Positions 8,862 to 16,274 of a stretch of 48,639 nucleotides of DNA are shown here, piece after piece. The position numbers and the translations under genes were made by a program. Numbering within the stretch: position 1 is the stretch's first letter; every line of letters starts with the position of its first letter. This DNA comes from Bradyrhizobium sp. (lineage in GTDB: Bacteria > Pseudomonadota > Alphaproteobacteria > Rhizobiales > Xanthobacteraceae). The DNA lies in the NCBI RefSeq assembly GCF_027451485.1, contig NZ_DAIDJE010000001.1, forward strand, positions 1 through 48,639, in the 5' to 3' direction. The notes under the pieces were generated by a model. The model saw nothing but the letters and a program-made list of their open reading frames with translations. It searched no databases and was not told the origin of the DNA.

Positions 8862-9257
8862 TCACGAGGCATCTTCCACGAGGGCGAACATCGCGGCACC
8901 GCCGTGCCGGACCTGTTGCAGCGAATCCCGACGATGCAACTGCGGAGGAATCGCCCTTCCGCGAATGATGGCCGGGATCATCTCCAGGAGATGGATCGCT
9001 GAAGCGTCCGTGAGTGTGTAGAAGACCAGCTTGTGCTCGCGCCTGGTCGTCACGAGGGCCGCCTCGCGCAGTTCGCCAAGGTGCTGCGACAGGCTTGGTT
9101 GGCGGATCTCGAGCACGCGCTCCATTTCGGCGACCGACGACTCTCCGCCTGCCAGATGCAACGCGAGACGCAGCCGCGTTGGATGCGACAGGATCTTCAT
9201 CAGCTCGGATGCGCGCTTGAACTCGTCTTCGGACAACGCCTTCGCCGTCATTCCCAT
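8862..9257 (-). CDS. ArsR/SmtB-family transcriptional repressor lacking cysteine
   Basis: This is a 131-residue winged-helix dimeric repressor. The HTH region ILSHPTRLRLALHL ... SSVAEMERVLEIRQPSLSQHL is typical of the family, followed by the wing (VTTRREHKLVFYTLTD). It is the last gene of the minus-strand peroxiredoxin-MBL-arsR operon. ATG 9257 lies inside the MBL gene and a second ATG at 9251 overlaps the MBL stop as ATGA, so translation is coupled. Sulfide-sensing relatives such as BigR, SqrR and YgaV use a pair of cysteines, but no cysteine occurs anywhere in this sequence. How it would sense is therefore open. It probably controls its own operon and possibly the divergent sulfur genes. 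Confidence 0.9.
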   Translation of the reverse strand: MGMTAKALSEDEFKRASELMKILSHPTRLRLALHLAGGESSVAEMERVLEIRQPSLSQHLGELREAALVTTRREHKLVFYTLTDASAIHLLEMIPAIIRGRAIPPQLHRRDSLQQVRHGGAAMFALVEDAS

Positions 9258-10138
9258 GCGGCTCCTTCGAGCGCATCCAGCGGGAATTTCAGATAGCGGC
9301 GGCCGTTGGCTTCGGGTTCGGGCAGTTGCCCTCCGCGGATGTTCACCTGCAAGGCGTGCAGGATGAGTTTTGGCATCGGCAGCGAGGCGTCTTTCGCATG
9401 TCGGAACCGGACGAACTCGTCCTCGCTCTTGCACTTCATATGGATGTTCGACGCGATCTGCTCGGCAACTGTACTCTCCCATAACGCCTTGCGGCCTCCA
9501 GGCCGGTAATCGTGGCCGGTGAAGACACGCGTCTCCGCGGGTAACGAGAGGATATTCTGGATCGATTGCCACAACATGGCCGCATCGCCGCCCGGAAAGT
9601 CGGCGCGGGCGGTGCCCGAGTCCGGCATAAAGAGCGTATCGTGGACGAACGCGGCGTCACCAATCACGTAAGTGATCGAAGCCAGCGTGTGACCGGGTGA
9701 AAACATGACCCGGCCGGTCAGATCGCCGACCGTAAACGTGTCGCCGTCCGCGAAGGTTCGGTCCCACTGCGAGCCATCGACCGGCAGATCCGGAAAGTTG
9801 TAAATGCGCTTCCATAGCTCTTGCACTTTCACAACCCGTTCACCGATGGCGGTGGGCGCCGCCACTTTACCCTTCAGGTATTGCGCGGCGGAAAAATGGT
9901 CGGCGTGCGGATGGGTGTCCAGAATCCACTCAACGGTCATGTCGTTGTCCCGGACATAAGCGAGAATCGCGTCGGCGTTGCGTGTTGCCGTCGCTCCCGA
10001 CTTCTCGTCGAAATCCAGCACCGGATCGATGATTGCGCAGCGTCGGGTGACCGGGCAGGCTGCCACGTATTGGATGCTCCCGGTGCGCCTGTCGTAGAAC
10101 CCTTTGACGGTGGGACGAAGTTCGGACTTTTTCAGCAT
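9248..10138 (-). CDS. MBL-fold hydrolase, persulfide dioxygenase-like
   Basis: This 296-residue protein carries H-P-H-A-D-H at 76-81, the SPGHTLASITYVIGD block and TGHDYRPGGR, which together provide the mono-iron site of ETHE1/Blh-type persulfide dioxygenases and glyoxalase-II relatives. ETHE1-like enzymes oxidise glutathione persulfide to sulfite. That role fits the ArsR repressor, peroxiredoxin and sulfur genes alongside, but is inferred. There is no rhodanese domain. I used ATG 10138 (MLKKSELRPTVKG), placed 1 nt after the peroxiredoxin stop; an in-frame extension to 10210 would overlap that gene. It overlaps the arsR-type gene at its 3' end. Confidence 0.88.
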   Translation of the reverse strand: MLKKSELRPTVKGFYDRRTGSIQYVAACPVTRRCAIIDPVLDFDEKSGATATRNADAILAYVRDNDMTVEWILDTHPHADHFSAAQYLKGKVAAPTAIGERVVKVQELWKRIYNFPDLPVDGSQWDRTFADGDTFTVGDLTGRVMFSPGHTLASITYVIGDAAFVHDTLFMPDSGTARADFPGGDAAMLWQSIQNILSLPAETRVFTGHDYRPGGRKALWESTVAEQIASNIHMKCKSEDEFVRFRHAKDASLPMPKLILHALQVNIRGGQLPEPEANGRRYLKFPLDALEGAAWE

Positions 10139-10139
10139 G

Positions 10140-10808
10140 TCACAGGTTCCCGAGCCGATAGTACCAATCGCCGGACTTGTCCTCATGATGAGGTTGGTCG
10201 GCTCCCCCAAAGGTCAGCGGCGGCGGCACGAGGATCTGATTGCCCGGGCGCCAGCCCTCCGGAGTCAGGACGTTTGAGCGATCGGTGACGCGCAACGCCT
10301 CGAGCAGACGTAAAATTTCCTCCACGTTCCGTCCAACCGTCATGGGATAGGTGATCGTTGCGCGTATCATTCCCTCCGGATCGATGACGAACGTGGTCCG
10401 CACGGTGGCGCTCGATCTGGCCTCAGGCGGCAACATTCCGTAGGCGCGCGCGATCGCCATTGAGGGGTCCTCAAGCATGGGAAACGGCACTCTGATTCCG
10501 AAGCGAACTTCGATGTCGCGCGCCCAGGCGAGATGTGATGACAGGCTGTCGACCGACAGCCCCAGCAGTTCGCAGTCCAGCGCCTTGAACCGATCATAGG
10601 CACGCGAAAAGGCAATGAACTCGCTGGTACATACGGGGGTGAAATCCGCTGGATGCGAGAACAACACGATCCAGCGGCCTCGAAAATCCTCGAGTTTGCG
10701 CTCGCCCATTGTACTGCGGGTTCGAAACGGCGGCGCCCTCTCCCCGATCACCGGCGGCCGCACCGGCAGCCCGGAAAGCGGCTGCCGAAGCTCGATATGT
10801 GATTCCAT
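10140..10808 (-). CDS. 1-Cys peroxiredoxin (Prx6 subfamily)
   Basis: It reduces peroxides using a peroxidatic cysteine. The active-site motif PADFTPVCTSE places that Cys at residue 60 of the 222-residue form, and the long C-terminal tail (PEGWRPGNQILVPPP, ending GDWYYRLGNL) is typical of the Prx6 group. One other cysteine (residue 79) is not at a known resolving position. I chose ATG 10808 (MESHIELRQP); an in-frame GTG at 10823 falls inside tandem 21-bp repeats that look like a control region. It is the first gene of an operon with the MBL dioxygenase-like enzyme and the repressor. In that company it may reduce persulfides or peroxides produced during sulfur oxidation. Confidence 0.92.
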   Translation of the reverse strand: MESHIELRQPLSGLPVRPPVIGERAPPFRTRSTMGERKLEDFRGRWIVLFSHPADFTPVCTSEFIAFSRAYDRFKALDCELLGLSVDSLSSHLAWARDIEVRFGIRVPFPMLEDPSMAIARAYGMLPPEARSSATVRTTFVIDPEGMIRATITYPMTVGRNVEEILRLLEALRVTDRSNVLTPEGWRPGNQILVPPPLTFGGADQPHHEDKSGDWYYRLGNL

Positions 10809-10820
10809 ATATTGAACTCG

Positions 10821-10867
10821 CACGTTTAGTTGATTTGTCAGAACGTTCAGTTGATCTCTGGAACGAT
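10821..10867 (-). promoter_or_regulatory. Tandem 21-bp repeats, candidate repressor operator
   Basis: Two near-identical 14-mers, CACGTTTAGTTGAT at 10821-10834 and AACGTTCAGTTGAT at 10842-10855, are spaced exactly 21 bp apart, two helical turns. A weaker third unit (GAACGATCGCGTTG) starts at 10861. The block sits 13-60 bp upstream of the peroxiredoxin ATG, where a repressor could block transcription. The gene for an ArsR-type repressor lies in the same operon, so it is the natural candidate ligand. The repeat is seen directly; the operator role is inferred. Confidence 0.5.
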
Positions 10868-11130
10868 CGCGTTGGTTTAGTGGTTTGCACTGTCGACAAC
10901 GAATTCCGCGGCGATTGTTTCAATATGCGTGATCACATAATGACGAGCGGTTTTTGGCAGCGAACAGCTTGCCTGCTCTCGCACACTCAGATCGCGGAAG
11001 TGGCCCGCTACGAGATGACCTCCGCCGCTATCGCGGCGAGCGACGTGGCGCAGTGCGGCGGGAGCCGCGGAGGCCTGCCGGACGCGACGCGAATGCCGGC
11101 ATTGAAGAAGTTTTGCGCGCGGAGGTGCCC
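10868..11130. other. Divergent intergenic region of the sulfur island
   Basis: With the repeats beside it, this is the roughly 320-bp gap between the divergent peroxiredoxin and DsrE-like genes. A GGAGG ribosome binding site lies 5 nt ahead of ATG 11131. I see no convincing sigma-70 promoter and no further gene; an in-frame upstream extension of the plus-strand gene (to 10954) has Arg-rich, unlikely protein sequence. Confidence 0.6.
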
Positions 11131-11904
11131 ATGAAAGTCGAAACGGATCGAAGGACAGTACTGAAGACCATAGGCATGGCGACAGGTGCCGGTGCGCTGT
11201 CGGTCGGTGCCGCCGGTGCTGTGGAAGCCGGAGCGCCCTCGGATGAAGGCAGGCTGCTCAAATCCTTGATGATGGAGCTGACGCGCACAACTGCCCACCG
11301 GGATTACAAGACCGTCCCGATGATCCTCAATGAGCGCTCGCAATGGGATGCCGACGCGATCGAGTTGCTCAAGAACTATCGAGGTGAGCCGAAGCAGGTC
11401 TGGGACCAGACCGAGATCGACGGTCCATGGCTCAACCTGATGCGCAATTCCTTGAACGCACAGGTTTGGTCGTTTAGGCACCCGGATTTCCTCGTGGTCT
11501 CCGCAACGCACGGGTCGGCCCATCTTGCGCTGTTTGATCAGGCGATGTGGGACAAATACCGCCTGGCAGAAATGACCAAGGGGAAGATGAAGAACAACGC
11601 GCTGATCGAGGCCTCATCCACGCCAACGTCGACCGACTATGAAGATCCGAAGGGAGCCTATTCCGCCGCCGCCAACTCGATCCCTGCTCTTCAGCGCCGT
11701 GGCGTGGTGTTTCTCGGCTGTCATAATGCGATATGGGAAGTGGCGGGCAAGCTGATCAAGGCCGATATCAATCCTGACCACCTTGCGCAGGATGCGCTGG
11801 CGGCCGAACTGACCAACCACTTGATTCCACGGGCGGTACTAAGCCCTGGAGCGGTGGCAACCATACCCGAGCTGCAGCGCGCCGGATTTTTCTACATCAA
11901 GTGA
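11131..11904 (+). CDS. Tat-exported DsrE-like protein
   Basis: This 257-residue protein begins MKVETDRRTVLKTIGMATGA, a twin-arginine signal with an Ala/Gly-rich h-region and probable cleavage near residue 32, so it should act folded in the periplasm. The mature part contains VVSATHGSAHLALFD, RRGVVFLGCHNAIWEVAGKL and a C-terminal LSPGAVATIPELQRAGFFYIK. I read these as the DsrE/F superfamily pattern, in which small proteins shuttle sulfane sulfur on a cysteine; the lone Cys of the mature part (in FLGCHN) lies where such a cysteine is expected. GGAGG precedes the ATG. It is the first gene of a unit with the binding protein and doxDA. The family call is moderate. Confidence 0.7.
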   Translation: MKVETDRRTVLKTIGMATGAGALSVGAAGAVEAGAPSDEGRLLKSLMMELTRTTAHRDYKTVPMILNERSQWDADAIELLKNYRGEPKQVWDQTEIDGPWLNLMRNSLNAQVWSFRHPDFLVVSATHGSAHLALFDQAMWDKYRLAEMTKGKMKNNALIEASSTPTSTDYEDPKGAYSAAANSIPALQRRGVVFLGCHNAIWEVAGKLIKADINPDHLAQDALAAELTNHLIPRAVLSPGAVATIPELQRAGFFYIK

Positions 11905-11912
11905 GGCGTCAG

Positions 11913-12920
11913 ATGCTTCACAAAGGCAAAAAGCTGCCCGTTGCCGCCAATATTGCAGCTGGATTTGTTGCCGCCGGATCGCTCTTTGCGACGGCAGCGT
12001 CTGCCCAGCCGCCTGATCGCGCGAGTATCGACCCGCCATGGCAACATGGCGAAAACAATGATGCGATCGATCGCGGCCTGGATTTTACCGTCCCCGGGAT
12101 CGACAGTCTTGCCGATTTTCACGGTGACCTGACGAACTCCCGCCTGGTCCTGTTTGTCGGCGGCAATTATTACTTCGCCATGGCGCCGTTGGTGCGGGCC
12201 TTCGAAGAGCAACACCCCGACTATCGCGGACGCATTTACTGGGAGACGCTTCCGCCGGGCCTTCTCGTTGATCAGATTAAACACGGCGGGCGGGTCACCT
12301 CCGGCAACATGACCTGGCAGATCAAGCCAGATGCGTATCTCGCAGGGCTGCGCAAGATCCGCGAACTGGTGAAGGACGGGACGCTCACGGGCCCTCCGGT
12401 GCCCTATGTTACCAACACCCTCACCATCATGGTTCCGCGAGGCAATCCCGGCAACGTCCATGATCTGGCCGATCTCGGTCGGCCGGACATTCGTCTCGCG
12501 ATGCCGAACCCGGAATACGAGGGGATCGCCAGGCAGATCAAGCTTGCTCTGGCAAAGACCGGCGGTCCGAAATTGGCCGACGCCGTTTACGGCGACAAGG
12601 TCCGCGACGGCACCACCAAGCTCACCCGCATACACCATCGGCAGACGCCGCTGTTCCTGATGCAGCAAAGTGCGCAAGCCGGCGTGACGTGGCAGTCGGA
12701 GGCGATCTTTCAGGAGCAGATCGGCAATCCGATCGCGCATATCGACATTCCCGCCGAACAGAATGCGACCGCCATTTACGCCGGAGCCACGGTGAACGGA
12801 GCCAACAATCCGGACGGCGCAAAAGCATGGCTCGACTTCATTCGCTCGCCCGAGGCCATGCGCATCTTTGCGCGCTATGGTTTCAAGCCCTACGCCGGGG
12901 AGGAGCCCAGCCATGAATGA
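11913..12920 (+). CDS. Periplasmic solute-binding protein (ModA/sulfate-binding-like), orphan
   Basis: This 335-residue protein has an N-terminal export signal ending AASAQPPD. It shows the type II binding-protein pattern: SRLVLFVGGNYYFAMAPLVRAF early, NTLTIMVPRGNPGNVHDLADL in the middle, and GATVNGANNPDGAKAWLDFIRSPEA near the end. Such proteins bind oxyanions or similar small solutes. No permease or ATPase gene lies nearby, so it may deliver ligand to the DoxDA or SoxB-like partners or act as a sensor rather than feed an importer. The start is ATG 11913 with GAGG upstream; the in-frame GTG at 11901 is less likely. It overlaps the next gene by 8 bp. Confidence 0.85.
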   Translation: MLHKGKKLPVAANIAAGFVAAGSLFATAASAQPPDRASIDPPWQHGENNDAIDRGLDFTVPGIDSLADFHGDLTNSRLVLFVGGNYYFAMAPLVRAFEEQHPDYRGRIYWETLPPGLLVDQIKHGGRVTSGNMTWQIKPDAYLAGLRKIRELVKDGTLTGPPVPYVTNTLTIMVPRGNPGNVHDLADLGRPDIRLAMPNPEYEGIARQIKLALAKTGGPKLADAVYGDKVRDGTTKLTRIHHRQTPLFLMQQSAQAGVTWQSEAIFQEQIGNPIAHIDIPAEQNATAIYAGATVNGANNPDGAKAWLDFIRSPEAMRIFARYGFKPYAGEEPSHE

Positions 12921-13980
12921 ATTAGCTCGTCCTTCGCTCCGGGCGATCACGATCGATGAGAAGGCCAATTGGCGGATGCTGGCCTTGTCGCTGCTCTCCG
13001 TCCGCTTCATCCAGGGCTTCATCTATTGGGGTGGCGGGTCGAGGCGCTTTATCTACGCGCCGGCGAAGCTTGATCCCTCGGCACCACACTGGATGGCCAA
13101 CAAGTCCCAGTCGGCGATGCCCGGCGCGATTCTTGGGACGGGTCACATCATCTCCTGGCTGCTCCAGCATTTCGTGGCGCTCTATGCCGGCCTCATCGTC
13201 TTCAGCGCGCTTGAGCTGTTGTGCGGTCTCGGCTTGATGGCCGGCTTTTTGACCCGGCTGTCCGCGCTCGGCAGTGTCTGCTTTTCGATTGTCCTGATGC
13301 TCATGTTCGGCTGGCAGGGCGCAACCTGCATCGACGAGTGGACGATGGCGGCCTGCAATCTGGCGATGGGGATGACGCTGGTGCTGGCTGGCGCCGGCGT
13401 CTACAGCCTGGACAATGTCCTGCTGGCACGCAGGCCCTGGCTTGCCAGCCGTTTCTGGTTTCGCTGGGCATGCGGCAGCCTGCCGCTGCCGCTTTCCGGA
13501 CCCGCGTTTCTGAAGCTCAGCGTGGCCGTGTTTGCTCTCACCGTGGTCTTCAACGTGGGGACCTATAACTATTACCGCGGATCGGTATTCACGCCGTTCC
13601 ACGCGGGACCGACCAGTCCGAGCAAACATCATTTCTCACTGGACGGCCTGAACGTCACTGCTGATGGGTCGGTAGGCTTCCACCTTTACCTCGATGGCGG
13701 CACGCCGGAAGCGCCGGCGCATGTCATGGAGGTGACGCTTCAGGATTCGACCGGGAAGAAGGTCGAAGTCTGGAATGCAGATCAACTCTCTCACCTGCCC
13801 AAGGAAGCGATTCAGAACGATTATTCGTACAATCAGATCAAGCCGGGCCGATACGGCCTCAGCGCCGAAATGGGCGCCGCGGCGACAATCCACTTGTCCA
13901 TGCCGGCTGATCGCATGGATGGAGCAAAGCCGTTCAAAATAGTCGTGACGGATATCGAAGGCCGATCATTCTCGGACTGA
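12913..13980 (+). CDS. DoxD-DoxA fusion, thiosulfate:quinone oxidoreductase-like
   Basis: Archaeal thiosulfate:quinone oxidoreductase oxidises thiosulfate to tetrathionate and passes electrons to quinone using separate DoxD and DoxA subunits; this 355-residue protein appears to join both. Residues 1-180 hold a DoxD-like membrane domain with at least four helices (QGFIYWGGGSRRF, ALYAGLIVFSALELLCGLGLMAGF, ALGSVCFSIVLMLMFGW, LAMGMTLVLAGAGVYSLD). After a further helix (about 200-217), a soluble Ig-like DoxA domain starts near FTPFHAGPTSPSKHHFSLDG. ATG 12913 follows a GAGGAG site and overlaps the binding-protein gene by 8 bp. Function is inferred from domain order and neighbours. Confidence 0.82.
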   Translation: MNELARPSLRAITIDEKANWRMLALSLLSVRFIQGFIYWGGGSRRFIYAPAKLDPSAPHWMANKSQSAMPGAILGTGHIISWLLQHFVALYAGLIVFSALELLCGLGLMAGFLTRLSALGSVCFSIVLMLMFGWQGATCIDEWTMAACNLAMGMTLVLAGAGVYSLDNVLLARRPWLASRFWFRWACGSLPLPLSGPAFLKLSVAVFALTVVFNVGTYNYYRGSVFTPFHAGPTSPSKHHFSLDGLNVTADGSVGFHLYLDGGTPEAPAHVMEVTLQDSTGKKVEVWNADQLSHLPKEAIQNDYSYNQIKPGRYGLSAEMGAAATIHLSMPADRMDGAKPFKIVVTDIEGRSFSD

Positions 13981-14171
13981 GCGTCGAGCATCGAGCCGGA
14001 AAAATATCAGGAGCAAGAGAAGAAGTCATCCACTGTCGTCTCCGTGCCAATGGCCGCCTCCGAAGTGGCACTGGACGGTAGCGACGAACGCGCACCGAGC
14101 GGCCTCAGCTCGCCAATGGCGGCGAGACAGCTGCCGGCACATTCGCTGCAATCACACAAAGCGGAGAAAAA

Positions 14172-15851
14172 ATGCCAAAGACAATCACCCGCCGTCATCT
14201 GCTGACCACAGCAAGCGCTGCCGCACTGGCCCTGAGCTTTACGCCTGCCACAAAAGCCCAGAACCTGGACGTGCGTCAGGGCAAGCGCGTGACCCTGCTG
14301 CATTTCACGGATTCGCACGCGCAACTCGAAACCCATCTCGATTATCTCCCGGGAGCTGTACCTCAGTTCCAGATGATGGGCGGCTTTGCGCGCCTCAAGA
14401 CCGCGATCGATCTTGAAAAGTCACGAGGGAAGGTTCCCTACTTCGTTCTCGACGGAGGCGACGATTTCCAGGGCTCGGGCCCGGCCGCATGGTCGAAGGG
14501 CGCCGCGATTCTAGAACCATTGAAGGCAATGGGGCTTGATGTTTTTACGCCTGGAAATTGGGAGCCGGCGTATGGGCCGGAAATCTTCAAAGACACCATG
14601 GCCAAGCTCGGCTGCCCGGTGGTCTGCTACAATCTGACCGACACGGATACCGGCAAACGTCTCTATCCTGCGTCGGTCATTCTCGAACGAAACGGCGTCA
14701 GGATGGCCGTCGTCGGCATCACCGACATCGGTGCGAGCAAGCGCCAACCCCCTGACGAATGGCGCGGCATGGACACCAGCAGGATGGCGGGCCTCCGCGA
14801 ATATGTTCAGGATTTGCGCGCACGAGAAAAGCCTGACCTCGTCGTCGCGCTGACGCATACCGGCCTGACCATCGCACGAAGCATTGCGCGGAAGATGCCT
14901 GAATTTGACGTTATCCTCTCCGGCCACACACACGAGCGTACGTCCCGGCCGATCATCGAAGGCAACGTGCTCGTCGTCGAACCAGGGGCTTTCGGCTCGT
15001 GGCTCGGCCGGCTCGATCTGGTTTTGAAGCCGGGCGGCGGAATCGCCGCGCACGAATTCCAGCTCATCCCGGTTCTTGCGAACAGATATGCCGAAGACCC
15101 GGCGGTGAAAAGTCTGGTCGATGCCTCGCTGAAACCTCATCGCGAGCGCATGGCTCGCGAACTCGGCAAGACTGACACCGTTCTCATGCGCTACGACGTG
15201 CTCGAAACTTCGGCAGACGACTTCGTTTCGGATGCGATCAAGGCGGTGAGCGGGGCAGATATCGGGCTCACGAATGGATTCAGGTTCGGTGTGCCAGTCA
15301 ATTTGAGCATCACGGAAGCTGCTCTGTGGAACATCCTGCCCATGGATGCGCGAATGAAGAAGGGTTGGGTGACCGGCAAGGAATTGAGAGATTACTGGGA
15401 AGACGAGCTCGAGATGGTCTATTCCAAGTCACCGATGAAACTCAATGGTGGCTGGGGCCCGAGGGCCTCAGGCATGGACATCGTCTTCGACGCCCATGCC
15501 GAGCACGGTCATCGCGTCATCTCGATCAAGGTTGGAAACAAGGACATTGCCGATGACGGACACTATACGATCGCGGGCTGTGAACGGGAGGGAGAGCCGG
15601 TCGACGTCATTTGCCGCCATCGCAATACCCACGACGCGGAGATACTCCCGTTCTCGATTCATGAGGCGCTCAGCCAATATCTCAAGAGCAACCCGGTGAT
15701 CTCGCCGAAGCCTGACGGTCGCGAGAAGGCTCGCGACTTGCCGGCAAGGGTGTTCAGCCAGGATGCGGTACTGGCGGGCGGCAAACTGGACGACGCTCCG
15801 ACGACACCGGAGGGATTGCCGCCGATTCCAGACGGATTTTCGCGGGGCTAG
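14172..15851 (+). CDS. SoxB-like metallophosphatase/5'-nucleotidase-family protein, Tat-exported
   Basis: SoxB releases sulfate from a sulfur-carrier protein; this 559-residue protein is SoxB-like but not certainly SoxB. It starts MPKTITRRHLLTTASAA, a twin-arginine signal. Motifs are LHFTDSHAQ, LDGGDDFQGSG (compare DGGDTWQGS in SoxB), TPGNWEPAYG (compare the GHWEFTYG pattern), LVVALTHTG and ILSGHTHERT, supplying the dinuclear metal site. The C-terminal domain (NILPMDARMKKGWVTG to GGWGPRASGM) is of the 5'-nucleotidase C type. No SoxXAYZ genes are in view. It has its own GGAG site, starts 191 bp after doxDA and may belong to the same transcript. Confidence 0.8.
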   Translation: MPKTITRRHLLTTASAAALALSFTPATKAQNLDVRQGKRVTLLHFTDSHAQLETHLDYLPGAVPQFQMMGGFARLKTAIDLEKSRGKVPYFVLDGGDDFQGSGPAAWSKGAAILEPLKAMGLDVFTPGNWEPAYGPEIFKDTMAKLGCPVVCYNLTDTDTGKRLYPASVILERNGVRMAVVGITDIGASKRQPPDEWRGMDTSRMAGLREYVQDLRAREKPDLVVALTHTGLTIARSIARKMPEFDVILSGHTHERTSRPIIEGNVLVVEPGAFGSWLGRLDLVLKPGGGIAAHEFQLIPVLANRYAEDPAVKSLVDASLKPHRERMARELGKTDTVLMRYDVLETSADDFVSDAIKAVSGADIGLTNGFRFGVPVNLSITEAALWNILPMDARMKKGWVTGKELRDYWEDELEMVYSKSPMKLNGGWGPRASGMDIVFDAHAEHGHRVISIKVGNKDIADDGHYTIAGCEREGEPVDVICRHRNTHDAEILPFSIHEALSQYLKSNPVISPKPDGREKARDLPARVFSQDAVLAGGKLDDAPTTPEGLPPIPDGFSRG

Positions 15852-15864
15852 TACCGCCGCGCCG

Positions 15865-15889
15865 GTAACTTTTGCCCCGTTCCGACGAA
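15865..15889 (+). promoter_or_regulatory. Candidate SigF-type promoter GTAACT-N15-CGAA
   Basis: GTAACT at 15865-15870 is followed by CGAA at 15886-15889, one base in the -35 and one in the spacer away from the exact motif found upstream of bufA. It lies 40 bp ahead of ATG 15930 in a short intergenic gap. A 7-bp inverted repeat CCGTTCC/GGAACGG (15877-15883 and 15894-15900) surrounds the -10 and could instead be a weak terminator for the SoxB-like gene. Confidence 0.4.
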
Positions 15890-15929
15890 CCATGGAACGG
15901 ATCAGGAAGAAAGGCGAACGGCGCGCAAC

Positions 15930-16274
15930 ATGACAAAGGCTTCGCCGCGGTCGATCCGTATCACGCACTGGCCAAGCGGCGAGGTCATCGCCGAAGGGCC
16001 GCTCGGCGTCTGGGGCATCATGCCGTTTGAAGGCAACTACTATATCAGCCGGAAATGCCTGAAAACGAAGTCGCTGCGGTCGAGCTGGGTACCCGGGCTT
16101 TGCATCTACAAGTTCCTCTATGTCTGGCTTGACCTGCGGCTGCCCGACGGAACGCGCGAGCCCTTCATGGGATGGATGTACTGGTTGCCGAATCCGCTAT
16201 TGCCATTCATAGCCTTTCGTCCGGCAGTTTCACCAGCGTCGCCATCCCTGCAGATCGAAGAGATCGAGGCCTGA
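15930..16274 (+). CDS. Uncharacterised 114-residue protein (possibly DUF427-like)
   Basis: This short protein is rich in Trp, Tyr and Pro. It contains GEVIAEGPLGVWGIMPFEGNYYISRKCL, split here as GEVIAEGPLG then MPFEGNYYISRKCL, and a conserved-looking MGWMYWLPNPLLPFIAF near the C-terminus. The first half resembles the DUF427 pattern (gene of unknown function), but I am not sure. No signal peptide or confident membrane helix is visible. Its stop overlaps the start of the thioredoxin gene (TGATG), so the two are translationally coupled. It sits behind a candidate SigF-type promoter, suggesting joint control with the bufferin operon. Confidence 0.65.
   Translation: MTKASPRSIRITHWPSGEVIAEGPLGVWGIMPFEGNYYISRKCLKTKSLRSSWVPGLCIYKFLYVWLDLRLPDGTREPFMGWMYWLPNPLLPFIAFRPAVSPASPSLQIEEIEA

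Noticed and set aside
9258..9572. N-terminal extension of the ArsR gene
   Set aside because: The 105 added residues are out-of-frame translation of the MBL gene; the HTH protein begins at ATG 9257 or 9251.
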